Below are positions 32,906-40,935 of a stretch of 64,000 bases of DNA, piece after piece. The stretch is taken from contig NZ_JAMZEB010000002.1 in NCBI RefSeq assembly GCF_024172165.1, positions 1,571,501-1,635,500 on the forward strand. Direction: 5' to 3'. The notes under the pieces are model-generated. The model was not told the origin of the DNA. It made no database searches and saw nothing but the letters and a program-made list of their open reading frames with translations. Numbering within the stretch: the stretch's first letter is position 1; the number at the start of each line of letters is the position of its first letter. Origin of the DNA: Nonomuraea thailandensis. GTDB lineage: Bacteria > Actinomycetota > Actinomycetes > Streptosporangiales > Streptosporangiaceae. The position numbers and the translations under genes were made by a program.

Positions 32906-33787
32906 GCCCTCCCTGAAGGCGTGGTTGCGGACCACGCGCAGGAAGCCGAACGACAGGACGAGCGAGATCGCCGCGATGACGATCGAGGTGGCGGCGGCCG
33001 AGTACAGGTCGCCGGTGACGAACGCGTCGCGGTAGACCTTCATCAGCGGGCTCCACGTGGAGCTGATCGTGTTGGTCAGCGGGCGCAGGGCGGTCGGCTC
33101 CGTGAACACCTGGATCGTCGCGATGATGGAGAACACGGTGGTCAGGACGATCGCCGGCGCCAGGATCGGGATCTTGACCCGGACGGCGATCTGGAACTCG
33201 GAGGCGCCGTCGAGCCGCGCGGCCTCGTACAGGTCGCGGGGGATGGCCCGCAGCGTAGTGTAGAGCACCAGCATGTTGAAGCCGACCCCGCCCCACACCG
33301 CCACGTTCGCCATGGAGTACGTGACGGTGGTGGCGCTCAGGAAGTCGACGTCCAGGACGTCTCTGATCGGGCTGAGCGAGGGCAGGTAGAGGAAGCCCCA
33401 CAGCAGGGTGGCGGCCACGCCCGGCACCGCGTACGGCAGGAAGATCGCGATCCGGGAGAACCGCGCCAGCCGCACCCGGGCCGAGTCCAGCAGCAGCGCG
33501 AACAGCAGCGCCAGCCCCAGCATGACGACCAGCACCAGCGCGCCGTACCCGAGCACGCGCAGCCACCCGTTCCACAGCTCGGCGTCAGCCAGGGCGGCGG
33601 CGAAGTTGTCGAACCCGACGAACACCTCCCGCCGCGCGCCCCTGCCCAGCCCCAGCCCCGACACCTTGGTACGGCGCATCGCCAGGTGGACGGTGTAGCC
33701 GATGGGCACCGCGAGGAACAGCGTGAACAGCACGATCGCGGGGGTCAGGAACAGGTAGGGCCAGGGCCCCCTCTCCGACCGCTTCAT
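32903..33787 (-). CDS. ABC sugar transporter permease (MalF-like)
   Basis: A 294-residue permease with six to seven membrane helices and the EAA loop EAARLDGASEFQIAVRVKIPILAP. It overlaps the binding-protein stop by four bases (ATGA at 33787-33784), so the operon order is binding protein, this permease, MalG-like permease, LacI. It imports galactan-derived oligosaccharides together with the partner permease. Confidence 0.9.
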   Translation of the reverse strand: MKRSERGPWPYLFLTPAIVLFTLFLAVPIGYTVHLAMRRTKVSGLGLGRGARREVFVGFDNFAAALADAELWNGWLRVLGYGALVLVVMLGLALLFALLLDSARVRLARFSRIAIFLPYAVPGVAATLLWGFLYLPSLSPIRDVLDVDFLSATTVTYSMANVAVWGGVGFNMLVLYTTLRAIPRDLYEAARLDGASEFQIAVRVKIPILAPAIVLTTVFSIIATIQVFTEPTALRPLTNTISSTWSPLMKVYRDAFVTGDLYSAAATSIVIAAISLVLSFGFLRVVRNHAFREG

Positions 33788-35100
33788 GAGGCGATCGTGA
33801 AGCCGGACTTGCGCATGTCGGCGACCGTGGCGTCCTGCATGCCCTGCACGGCCTCGGTGAACGGGGTGCCGGCCTGCAGGGCCTTGTCGAAGCCGTCCTT
33901 GAAGGCGTTGTAGGTCACGCCGACGTTCGGGCCGAAGGTGAAGCCGCGGGCGCCGGCGGAGACGGCGGCTGCCTGCTGCCAGAAGTCGGGCTGGTTGGCG
34001 AAGTACTCGGGCGCCTGGCCGAGCGCCGACTGCGCCTTGGTGGCGGCCGGGTAGATGGCAGCCTCCTTGACCAGCAGCTCGACGGCGGCCGGATCGGTGT
34101 TGAGCCAGGTGGCGAACTGCGTTGCGGCGGCCTTGTTCGCGGTCTTGGCCGACACGGCGGTGGACGAGCCGCCCCAGAAGCCGCTGAAGCTCTCACCGGC
34201 GTTCCACTGCGGCAGCGGCGCGACGGCCCACTTGCCCTTGGCCTTCGGCGCGTTGCTCGACAGCACGCCCGGCGCCCACACCGCGGACGGCCAGGTCAGC
34301 AGCTTGCCGTCGTTGAGCGCCTTGTTCCACTCGGGGGTGAAGTACGGCATGTCGTCGATGGCGCCCTCCTTGACCAGCGCGCCCCAGAAGTCGGCGACCT
34401 TCCTGGTGGGCTCGTCGGCGATGTTCACCTTCCACGACTCGCCGCTGATCGACCACCACTGCGCGCCCGCCTGCTGCGCCAGCCCTGTGAACGCTCCCGG
34501 GTCCTTGCTGGAGAACGTGCCGAGATACGCCTTCGGGTCCTTCTTCCTGACCGTGCGGGCCGCCTCGCCGTACTCCTGCCAGGTCTTGGGCACGGCGATG
34601 CCGTACTTGTCGAACAGGTCCTGGCGGTAGAAGAGCATCATCGGGCCGCTGTCCTGGGGGACGCCGTAGACGGCCTCGGTGCCGAGCGTGACCAGGCCCC
34701 ACAGGCCCTCGGAGAACTCGCCCTTGACGGCGGCCGTCTCGGCCTTGATGTCGGCGACCGCGTCGGCGGCGATGAACGAGGGAAGGTGCTGGTACTCGGC
34801 CTGCACCAGGTCCGGAGGGTTGCCGGCCTTGGCCGCGGTGAGGAACTTGGCCGCCGCGTCGTCGCCGCCGGCCTGCTTGCTGACCGTCACCTGGATGTCG
34901 GGGTGAGCCTTGTTCCAGACATCGACGATCTTGTCCATGTTGGGGGCCCAGGTCCAGTACGTGAGCTTGACCGGACCCTGGGCGGAGGCGGGCCGGCTCT
35001 GCGCCGCCTCGGGGCTCTCGGTGGGCTCGCTGGAGCCGCAGCTCGCGAGGGTGGCCGTGAGGGCGACGGCCAGGGCTGCTCCAAGGCGGTTGGCGCGCAT
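33784..35100 (-). CDS. Sugar-binding lipoprotein of the ABC importer
   Basis: The 438-residue extracytoplasmic binding protein has a lipoprotein signal with lipobox TLASC (Cys about residue 21). It continues with the CUT1 binding-protein fold, including KLTYWTWAPNMDKIVDVWNKAHPDIQVTV near the N-terminus. It is the first gene of the transporter operon. Substrate is predicted as beta-1,4-galacto-oligosaccharide from the neighbouring GH53 and GH42 genes. ATG 35100 follows CTGGAGGT. Confidence 0.92.
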   Translation of the reverse strand: MRANRLGAALAVALTATLASCGSSEPTESPEAAQSRPASAQGPVKLTYWTWAPNMDKIVDVWNKAHPDIQVTVSKQAGGDDAAAKFLTAAKAGNPPDLVQAEYQHLPSFIAADAVADIKAETAAVKGEFSEGLWGLVTLGTEAVYGVPQDSGPMMLFYRQDLFDKYGIAVPKTWQEYGEAARTVRKKDPKAYLGTFSSKDPGAFTGLAQQAGAQWWSISGESWKVNIADEPTRKVADFWGALVKEGAIDDMPYFTPEWNKALNDGKLLTWPSAVWAPGVLSSNAPKAKGKWAVAPLPQWNAGESFSGFWGGSSTAVSAKTANKAAATQFATWLNTDPAAVELLVKEAAIYPAATKAQSALGQAPEYFANQPDFWQQAAAVSAGARGFTFGPNVGVTYNAFKDGFDKALQAGTPFTEAVQGMQDATVADMRKSGFTIAS

Positions 35101-35120
35101 TGCGTACCTCCAGGGGGGTT

Positions 35121-35136
35121 CTGTGAACGTGCACAG
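35121..35136. promoter_or_regulatory. LacI-type operator O1 (transporter operon)
   Basis: CTGTGAACGTGCACAG is a near-palindrome with central CG, as LacI-family sites have. It overlaps the transcript start region of the leftward promoter at 35136-35164. Its exact reverse complement is O2. Confidence 0.85.
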
Positions 35137-35164
35137 ACTGAGGCAGTGCCGAAACGGCCGTCAA
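35136..35164 (-). promoter_or_regulatory. Promoter of the transporter operon
   Basis: Read leftwards, TTGACG (35164-35159) and TCAGTC (35141-35136) are 17 bases apart. The -10 hexamer touches operator O1. Confidence 0.55.
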
Positions 35165-35246
35165 GGGGTCGTTACGTTCTCGTTAACGTCCTGCAAGAGC
35201 ATGAAATTTGGAGATAACTGTTCCCTTCGGGCTGTCGAGCGTCCTA

Positions 35247-35262
35247 CTGTGCACGTTCACAG
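35247..35262. promoter_or_regulatory. LacI-type operator O2 (glycosidase operon)
   Basis: CTGTGCACGTTCACAG is the exact reverse complement of O1, 126 bases away. It overlaps TACTGT (35245-35250), a possible -10 of the rightward promoter for the GH42-GH53 genes. Binding of one repressor to both sites would shut both operons and could loop the DNA. Confidence 0.85.
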
Positions 35263-35282
35263 AAGCTTTTCGAGGGGGATGG

Positions 35283-37301
35283 ATGTATCCGGAGCGTCCT
35301 GCCGGGATCGCCTATGGCGGCGACTACAACCCGGAGCAGTGGCCGCGCGAGGTCCTGGAAGAGGACGTGGCCCTGATGCGCGAGGCCGGGGTGAACCTGG
35401 TCAGCCTGGGCCTGTTCTCGTGGGCGCTGCTGGAGCCCGCGCAGGGGCGTTTCGAGTTCGGCTGGCTGGACGAGATCATCGACCGGCTGCACGCGGGCGG
35501 CGTCGCCGTCGACCTGGCCACGCCGACCGCCGCCCCGCCCGCCTGGTTCGTGGCCCGGCACCCCGACGTGCTGCCGGTGAACAGGGAGGGCGTGCGGATC
35601 GGGTTCGGCGGCAGGCAGAGCGCCTGCTCCAGCGCCCCGGCCTTCCGCGAGGCGACCGCGCGGCTGGTGCGGGCGCTGGGCGAGCACTACCGCGGCCATC
35701 CGGCCGTGGTCATGTGGCACGTGCACAACGAGTACGGCGCGCCGCTCGGCGAGTGCTACTGCGAGCACAGCGTGGCCGCCTGGCGCGCCTGGCTGCGCCA
35801 GACCTATCGGGACGTCTCCACGCTGAACGACGCCTGGGGCACCACGTTCTGGGGCCAGACCTACTCCGACTGGTCCGAGATCGACGCCCCGCGCGCCAAC
35901 CACACGGCCGTCAACCCGGCCCAGCGCCTCGACTACGCCCGCTTCAGCGACGGCCAGCACCGCGAGCACTACGCGCTGCAGCGCGACATCCTGCGGGAGC
36001 TGACCCCCGGCCTCCCCGTGACCACGAACTTCGCCGGCACCGTCAACTGCAAGTCCACCGACCTGTGGCAGTGGGCGCGCGAGCTCGACGTGATCGCCAA
36101 CGACCACTACCTCCAGGCCGAGCGGCCCGACAACCACATCGACCTGGCCATGTCCGCCGACCTGGCGCGGTCGGTGGCGGGCGGCGCGCCGTGGATGCTC
36201 ATGGAGCACTCGGCGGGCGCGGTCAACTGGCAGCCGCGCAACCTCGCCAAGCGCCCGGGGGAGATGCGCCGCAACAGCCTCGCGCACGTGGCCCGGGGCT
36301 CCGACAGCGTGCTGTTCTTCCAGTTCAGGGCCTCGCGGTTCGGGGCCGAGAAGTTCCACTCCGGGATGGTGCCGCACGCCGGGACCGACTCCGAGCAGTG
36401 GCGCGAGGTGGTGCGGCTGGGCGCCGACCTGCGCGAACTCGCCGGCGTCAGGGGTGGCAGGGTGCGGGCCGAGGTGGCGGTCGTGTGGGACTGGGAGTCG
36501 TACTGGGCGCTGGAGCTGGACTGGCGGCCGTCGGTGGACCTGGGGTTCAGGGAGCGGGTGGACGCCTTCTACGAGGCGCTGTGGCGGGAGCACGTCACGG
36601 TGGACTTCGTCCACCCTTCCGCTGATATTTCGGGATATCGGGTGGTGGTGGCGCCCAGCTCGTACCTGCTGACCGAGGCGTCCGCCAAGAACCTGCACCG
36701 GTACGTCGAAGCGGGCGGCCACCTGCTCGTGTCGTACTTCTCCGGCATCGTGGACGAGCACGACACCATCCACCCGGGCGCCCACCCCGGCGCGCTGCGC
36801 GAGCTGCTCGGCCTGTCGATCGAGGAGTTCCACCCCCTGCGCGAGCACGAGACGGTCACACTGACCGGTGGCCCCGGGGCCGGCACCCCCGAAGCCGGCG
36901 CCCCGATCGTCGCGCGCGTCTGGTCGGAGCGGGTCCGCCCGGCGGGCGCGGTCGCGGTCCGGAGCTTCGCCGAGGGCCCGGACGCGGGGCACCCCGCCGT
37001 CACCCGCCACGACCTCGGCGCCGGCACCGCCTGGTACCTCGCCACGGCCCCCGTCACCGGCCTGCGTGAGCTGCTCGTCCAGGTGCTCGACCACGCGGGC
37101 GTCTCCCGCCCGCACGGCCTGCCCGACACCCTGGAGCTGGTGCGCAGGGGCGGCCACGTCTTCCTGATCAACCACGGCGACCAGCCGGTGACGGTCGAGG
37201 GGGTGAGCGGCGTGAGCGTGTTCGACGGCGTACGGCACGACGGGCCGGTCACCGTCCCGGCCGGAGCGGTGACCGTCGTGGCGCAACCCCCCCAACCCTA
37301 G
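35283..37301 (+). CDS. GH42 beta-galactosidase
   Basis: An intracellular beta-galactosidase of 672 residues with no signal peptide. GH42 signatures: GGDYNPEQWPREVLEEDVALMREAGVNLVSLG at the N-terminus, acid/base Glu in MWHVHNEYG, nucleophile Glu in WMLMEHSAGAVNW. The Cys set after the acid/base (GECYCEHS) matches the zinc-binding cluster of many GH42 enzymes. It hydrolyses imported galacto-oligosaccharides. ATG 35283 is preceded by GAGGGGGATGG. Operator O2 lies 20 bases upstream of the start, so LacI control is direct. GH53 follows nine bases after its stop. Confidence 0.93.
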   Translation: MYPERPAGIAYGGDYNPEQWPREVLEEDVALMREAGVNLVSLGLFSWALLEPAQGRFEFGWLDEIIDRLHAGGVAVDLATPTAAPPAWFVARHPDVLPVNREGVRIGFGGRQSACSSAPAFREATARLVRALGEHYRGHPAVVMWHVHNEYGAPLGECYCEHSVAAWRAWLRQTYRDVSTLNDAWGTTFWGQTYSDWSEIDAPRANHTAVNPAQRLDYARFSDGQHREHYALQRDILRELTPGLPVTTNFAGTVNCKSTDLWQWARELDVIANDHYLQAERPDNHIDLAMSADLARSVAGGAPWMLMEHSAGAVNWQPRNLAKRPGEMRRNSLAHVARGSDSVLFFQFRASRFGAEKFHSGMVPHAGTDSEQWREVVRLGADLRELAGVRGGRVRAEVAVVWDWESYWALELDWRPSVDLGFRERVDAFYEALWREHVTVDFVHPSADISGYRVVVAPSSYLLTEASAKNLHRYVEAGGHLLVSYFSGIVDEHDTIHPGAHPGALRELLGLSIEEFHPLREHETVTLTGGPGAGTPEAGAPIVARVWSERVRPAGAVAVRSFAEGPDAGHPAVTRHDLGAGTAWYLATAPVTGLRELLVQVLDHAGVSRPHGLPDTLELVRRGGHVFLINHGDQPVTVEGVSGVSVFDGVRHDGPVTVPAGAVTVVAQPPQP

Positions 37302-37310
37302 GGAGACCCG

Positions 37311-38414
37311 ATGAAACGCATCATCCTCACCGCGCTGCTGTTACTCACGGCCCTCGCCGCTCCGGCGCACGCGCAGGCCGGGCCCGGCCGCCTCCAGATC
37401 AGGGGCGCGGACGTGTCCAGCCTCGCCAAGTCGGAGGCGCTCGGCGGCGTCTACCGCGACGCCCGCGGGCGCAGGGGCGACGCGCTGGCCATCCTGTCGC
37501 AGGCCGGGCTCAACTACATGAGGCTCAAGGTCTGGGTGAACCCCGCCGACGGCTACAACACCAAGACCCAGGTGCTGGCGGTGGCCAAGCGGGTCAAGGC
37601 GCTCGGCATGGGCCTGCTCATCGACTTCCACTACTCCGACACCTGGGCCGACCCGGGCAAGCAGTACAAGCCCGCGGCGTGGGAGGCGCTGCCGTTCGAG
37701 CAACTGCGGCAGGCCGTGTACGACCACACCTACGACGTGCTCGACGCGTTGCGCGACCAGGGCACCACGGCCGACATGGCGCAGGTCGGCAACGAGATCA
37801 ACGGCGGACTGCTCTGGCCGGACGGCTCCAACTCCAACTGGGCGAACACGGCGGCGCTGCTGAACGCGGGACACGACGCCGTCAAGGCGGTCTCCGGCTC
37901 GACCAAGGTGGTGCTGCACCTGGCCAACGGCGGCGACAACGGCCTGTACCGGTGGTGGTTCGACAACGCCAGGGCCCATGGCATCCGCCACGACGTGATC
38001 GGCCTGTCGTACTACTCCTACTGGCACGGCACGCCGGAGGCCTTCCAGGCCAACCTCAACGACGTGGCCACCCGGTACGGCAAGCCCGTGGTCCTGGTGG
38101 AGACCGCCTACCCGTTCACCACGGCCGACGACGACGGCTGGGAGAACATCATCACCTCCGCCGAGCCGTACCCCGGCTACCGGGCCACCCCGCAGGGCCA
38201 GTCGGCGATGCTCACCCGGGTGGCCGACATCGTCCGCGCCGTGCCGAACGGACTGGGCCTCGGCCTGTTCACCTGGGAGGCCACCTGGACGGGCGTCAGG
38301 GGCAACGGCTGGGACCCGGCCGACCCGGCCTCGGGCAACGGCTGGGAGAACCAGGCCCTGTTCGACTACAACGACCGCGCGTTGCCGGCCATGTCGGTGC
38401 TCGGCCGCCTCTGA
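37311..38414 (+). CDS. Secreted GH53 endo-beta-1,4-galactanase
   Basis: A 367-residue secreted enzyme with signal peptide MKRIILTALLLLTALAAPAHA. GH53 motifs: RGADVSSLAKSEALGG, NYMRLKVWVNPADGYN, DFHYSDTWADPGKQYKP, acid/base Glu in AQVGNEINGGLLWPDG, nucleophile Glu in VLVETAYPF. It cuts beta-1,4-galactan side chains of pectin (arabinogalactan type I) outside the cell, supplying oligosaccharides to the importer and the GH42 enzyme. SD AGGGAGA precedes ATG 37311. Confidence 0.95.
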   Translation: MKRIILTALLLLTALAAPAHAQAGPGRLQIRGADVSSLAKSEALGGVYRDARGRRGDALAILSQAGLNYMRLKVWVNPADGYNTKTQVLAVAKRVKALGMGLLIDFHYSDTWADPGKQYKPAAWEALPFEQLRQAVYDHTYDVLDALRDQGTTADMAQVGNEINGGLLWPDGSNSNWANTAALLNAGHDAVKAVSGSTKVVLHLANGGDNGLYRWWFDNARAHGIRHDVIGLSYYSYWHGTPEAFQANLNDVATRYGKPVVLVETAYPFTTADDDGWENIITSAEPYPGYRATPQGQSAMLTRVADIVRAVPNGLGLGLFTWEATWTGVRGNGWDPADPASGNGWENQALFDYNDRALPAMSVLGRL

Positions 38415-38449
38415 CCCGACGACCCCCGGGCGGCCCCTACCGTAAAGGT

Positions 38450-38914
38450 ATGCGGCTGACCGCCTTCACCGACATCGCGCTGCGCATCGTCATGCGCCTG
38501 GCCGTGGCGCGGCCGGACGACCTGCTCACCACCCGCGCCGCGGCCGACATGCTCGCCGTCCCCTACACCCACGCGGCCAAGGCCGTGGCCCGGCTGAGCG
38601 AGCTGGGCGTGGTGGAGGCCAGGCGCGGCAGGGGCGGCGGGATGCAGCTCACCGAGGCGGGGCGCGGCACGACCGTCGGCGCCCTCGTCCGCGAGCTGGA
38701 GGGCGCCGGCGACGTCGTGGGCTGCGAGGACGACCCGCCCTGCCCGCTGCGGGCGGCCTGCCGGCTGCGCTCGGCGCTGCGCCAGGCGCAGGAGGCCTTC
38801 TTCGCCTCCCTCGACGGGGTCACCGTCGCCTCATTGGTGGACGCGCCGACCGGGCCCGTCCTGCTGTCGCTGGCCCCCCGGAATCAGGACCGGCCGAGCG
38901 GGCGCATAATATGA
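38450..38914 (+). CDS. nsrR: Rrf2-family regulator, NsrR-like
   Basis: The 154-residue protein begins MRLTAFTDIALRIVMRLAVA, the usual NsrR N-terminus, with a winged HTH and the cluster-ligand region VGCEDDPPCPLRAACRLR containing three Cys for an Fe-S cluster. NsrR senses nitric oxide and represses flavohaemoglobin genes, and the next gene is hmp, so the assignment is well supported. Its stop codon lies inside the candidate operator at 38908-38930. The leaderless or short-leader ATG 38450 follows CCGTAAAGGT. The symbol rests on family and context. Confidence 0.88.
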   Translation: MRLTAFTDIALRIVMRLAVARPDDLLTTRAAADMLAVPYTHAAKAVARLSELGVVEARRGRGGGMQLTEAGRGTTVGALVRELEGAGDVVGCEDDPPCPLRAACRLRSALRQAQEAFFASLDGVTVASLVDAPTGPVLLSLAPRNQDRPSGRII

Positions 38915-38930
38915 ATCTCAGATGCTAATT
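38908..38930. promoter_or_regulatory. Candidate NsrR operator upstream of hmp
   Basis: A 23-base, AT-rich imperfect inverted repeat beginning AATATGAATCTC and ending GATGCTAATT has the 11-1-11 layout known for NsrR sites in actinomycetes. It overlaps the nsrR-like stop. A weaker version of the same sequence recurs at 38992-39014. Confidence 0.55.
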
Positions 38931-39080
38931 TAAGTGTCTGGAACTCATGCTGCTCGCCGCCCGCGGAGCACGTCCGCGACGCTCTCCCCACCGTATGAAT
39001 CCCAGACGCCTTTCCCCCTTGTCTGGAGGTTCCCCCATGCTGTCCGCCAACGCCGCGGAGCTCGTGCGCGCCACCCTTCC
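38910..39080 (+). repeat. 84-bp tandem duplication of the hmp leader and first codons
   Basis: TATGAATC-x-CAGA-x-GC begins at 38910 and again at 38994. Both copies continue through TGTCTGG, CATGCTG, CGCC, GCGGAGC and a stretch matching AELVRATLPAV codons. Copy 1 (38910-38993) is missing a few bases and is out of its original frame; copy 2 carries the true SD and start of hmp. Copies have diverged by roughly a third. Confidence 0.75.
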
Positions 39081-40227
39081 CGCCGTCGGAGCCGAGCTGG
39101 AGACCATCACCGCGCGGTTCTACGACACCATGTTCGCCGACCACCCCGAGCTGCTGGACGGGCTGTTCAACCGCGGCAACCAGCGCAGCGGCGAGCAGCG
39201 CAAGGCGCTGGCGGGCGCCGTCGCGGCCTTCGCGGTCGCGCTGCTGGACAACCCCGGCGAGCGCCCCGACGCGCTGCTGGCGCGCATCGCGCACAAGCAC
39301 GCCGCCGTGGGCGTCACCGACGACCAGTACGTCATCGTGCACAAGTACCTGTTCGGCGCCATCGCCGAGGTGCTCGGCGAGGCCGTCACGCCCGAGGTCG
39401 CGGCGGCCTGGGACGAGGTCTACTGGCTGATGGCCGGCGCGCTGATCGCCATGGAGGCCCGCATCTACGCCGAGGCGGGAGCGCGTGACGGCGCGACCTG
39501 GCGGCCCTGGCGGGTGGTCGAGCGGCGCGAGGAGACGGCGGACGCGATGTCGCTGGTGCTCCACCCGCTCGGCGACGACCCCGTCCCGCCCGCCCGCCCC
39601 GGCCAGTACGTCAGCGTCCGCGTGACCATGCCCGACGGCGTGCGCCAGCTCCGCCAGTACTCGGTGTCCGGGCACGGCGCGGACGGCCGCCGCAGCATCA
39701 CGGTCAAGCGGGTGCGCGCCGGCGAGCGGCCCGAGGGCGAGGTGTCCACGCTGCTGCACGACACGGTGCGCGAGGGCGACGAGCTGACCCTGTCCGCGCC
39801 GTTCGGCGACGTCGCGCTCGACGACGGCGACGCGCCGCTCGTGCTGGTGTCGGCGGGCATCGGCTGCACCCCGATCGCCGCGATGCTGAGCCATCTGGCC
39901 GAGGCCGGCTCCGGGCGCCGGGTGCTGGTGCTGCACGCCGACCGCGCCAGGTCCCACCACGCGCTGCGCGAGCAGATGGAGCGTCACACCGACGCCCTCC
40001 CCGGCGCGGAGCGCATCTTCTGGTACGAGTCCGCCGACGGCGAGGACGCCCGCGCCGGGCGCATGGACCTGGACGGGGTCGAGATCCCCGAGGGCGCGGT
40101 CGCCTACATGTGCGGGCCGGTGGAGTTCATGCGGGCCGCGCGGGCCGGGCTCATCGCGGCCGGGGTCGCGCCGCGTGACATCCACTACGAGGTGTTCGGG
40201 CCGGACCTTTGGCTGGGCGCCGCCTGA
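39037..40227 (+). CDS. hmp: Flavohaemoglobin, nitric oxide dioxygenase
   Basis: A 396-residue protein with an N-terminal globin, then FAD and NAD domains. Seen: Tyr in ITARFYDTMF (distal B10), proximal His in IAHKHAAVGVTDDQYVIVHKYL, FAD motif RQYSVSG, NAD motif GIGCTPIAAML and C-terminal YEVFGPDLW. It converts NO to nitrate using O2 and NADH. ATG 39037 follows CTGGAGG. The in-frame ATG at 38947, from the duplicated leader, would add 30 Arg/Pro-rich residues and is rejected. Control by the neighbouring NsrR-like protein is expected. Symbol hmp (fhb in some actinomycetes). Confidence 0.93.
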   Translation: MLSANAAELVRATLPAVGAELETITARFYDTMFADHPELLDGLFNRGNQRSGEQRKALAGAVAAFAVALLDNPGERPDALLARIAHKHAAVGVTDDQYVIVHKYLFGAIAEVLGEAVTPEVAAAWDEVYWLMAGALIAMEARIYAEAGARDGATWRPWRVVERREETADAMSLVLHPLGDDPVPPARPGQYVSVRVTMPDGVRQLRQYSVSGHGADGRRSITVKRVRAGERPEGEVSTLLHDTVREGDELTLSAPFGDVALDDGDAPLVLVSAGIGCTPIAAMLSHLAEAGSGRRVLVLHADRARSHHALREQMERHTDALPGAERIFWYESADGEDARAGRMDLDGVEIPEGAVAYMCGPVEFMRAARAGLIAAGVAPRDIHYEVFGPDLWLGAA

Positions 40228-40242
40228 GGGCATGATGGCCGC

Positions 40243-40881
40243 ATGACGATCTCAGCGGACGAGCTGCTCACCACGACCCGCAGCGTACGCAAGCGACTCG
40301 ACCTCACCCGTCCCGTCCCCATGGAGCTGGTCAGGGAGTGCCTGGACATCGCCCTCCAGGCGCCCACCGGCGGCAACGCGCAGCTCTGGCACTGGGTCGT
40401 GGTCACCGATCCCGGCAAGCGCAAGGCGATCGGCGACTACTACGCGCGCTCGTGGAACGCCTACTACGGCTCCGGCTCCTCGGCCAGGTCGCTGTTCAGG
40501 GACGACCCGGTGCGCGCGGCGGCCCAGGAGCGGGTCTCCGACAGCGCCGCGTACCTGGCCGAGCACCTGGGCGAGGTGCCGGTGCACGTGATCGGCTGCA
40601 CGACCGTGCCCGGCGGGCTGCCCGAGGGCAACCAGGCCGGGCTGTGGGGCTCGCTGCTGCCGGCCGCGTGGAGCTTCATGCTGGCCGCCCGCGCCAGGGG
40701 GCTCGGCACGGCGTGGACGACGCTGCACCTGGCCTACGAGAGCGAGGTGGCCGAGCTGCTCGGATTGCCGGCGAACGTGCGGCAGGGCGTGCTGCTGCCC
40801 ACCGCGTACTACACCGGTGAGACCTTCCGCCCGGCCAAGCGCCAGCCGCTGGACGAGGTGCTGCACGTCGATCACTGGTAA
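40243..40881 (+). CDS. Nitroreductase-family flavoprotein
   Basis: A 212-residue FMN-dependent enzyme with the family's RSVRKRLDLTRPVP start, FMN contacts QAPTGGNAQLWHWVVV and the C-terminal AWTTLHLAYESEVAELLGLP region. It probably reduces nitro or quinone compounds with NAD(P)H. It starts 15 bases after hmp and may share the NO-stress transcript, which would fit detoxification. Substrate not known. Confidence 0.88.
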   Translation: MTISADELLTTTRSVRKRLDLTRPVPMELVRECLDIALQAPTGGNAQLWHWVVVTDPGKRKAIGDYYARSWNAYYGSGSSARSLFRDDPVRAAAQERVSDSAAYLAEHLGEVPVHVIGCTTVPGGLPEGNQAGLWGSLLPAAWSFMLAARARGLGTAWTTLHLAYESEVAELLGLPANVRQGVLLPTAYYTGETFRPAKRQPLDEVLHVDHW

Positions 40882-40935
40882 CACCGGCGCGGCGCGCGCA
40901 CAGTGGAGGTCACGACCGACGTGAGGGAGGGCCCC

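Noticed and set aside
38947..39036. N-terminal extension of hmp from ATG 38947
   Set aside because: Comes from the degenerate duplicated leader, has a poor SD and encodes Arg/Pro-rich residues unlike flavohaemoglobins.
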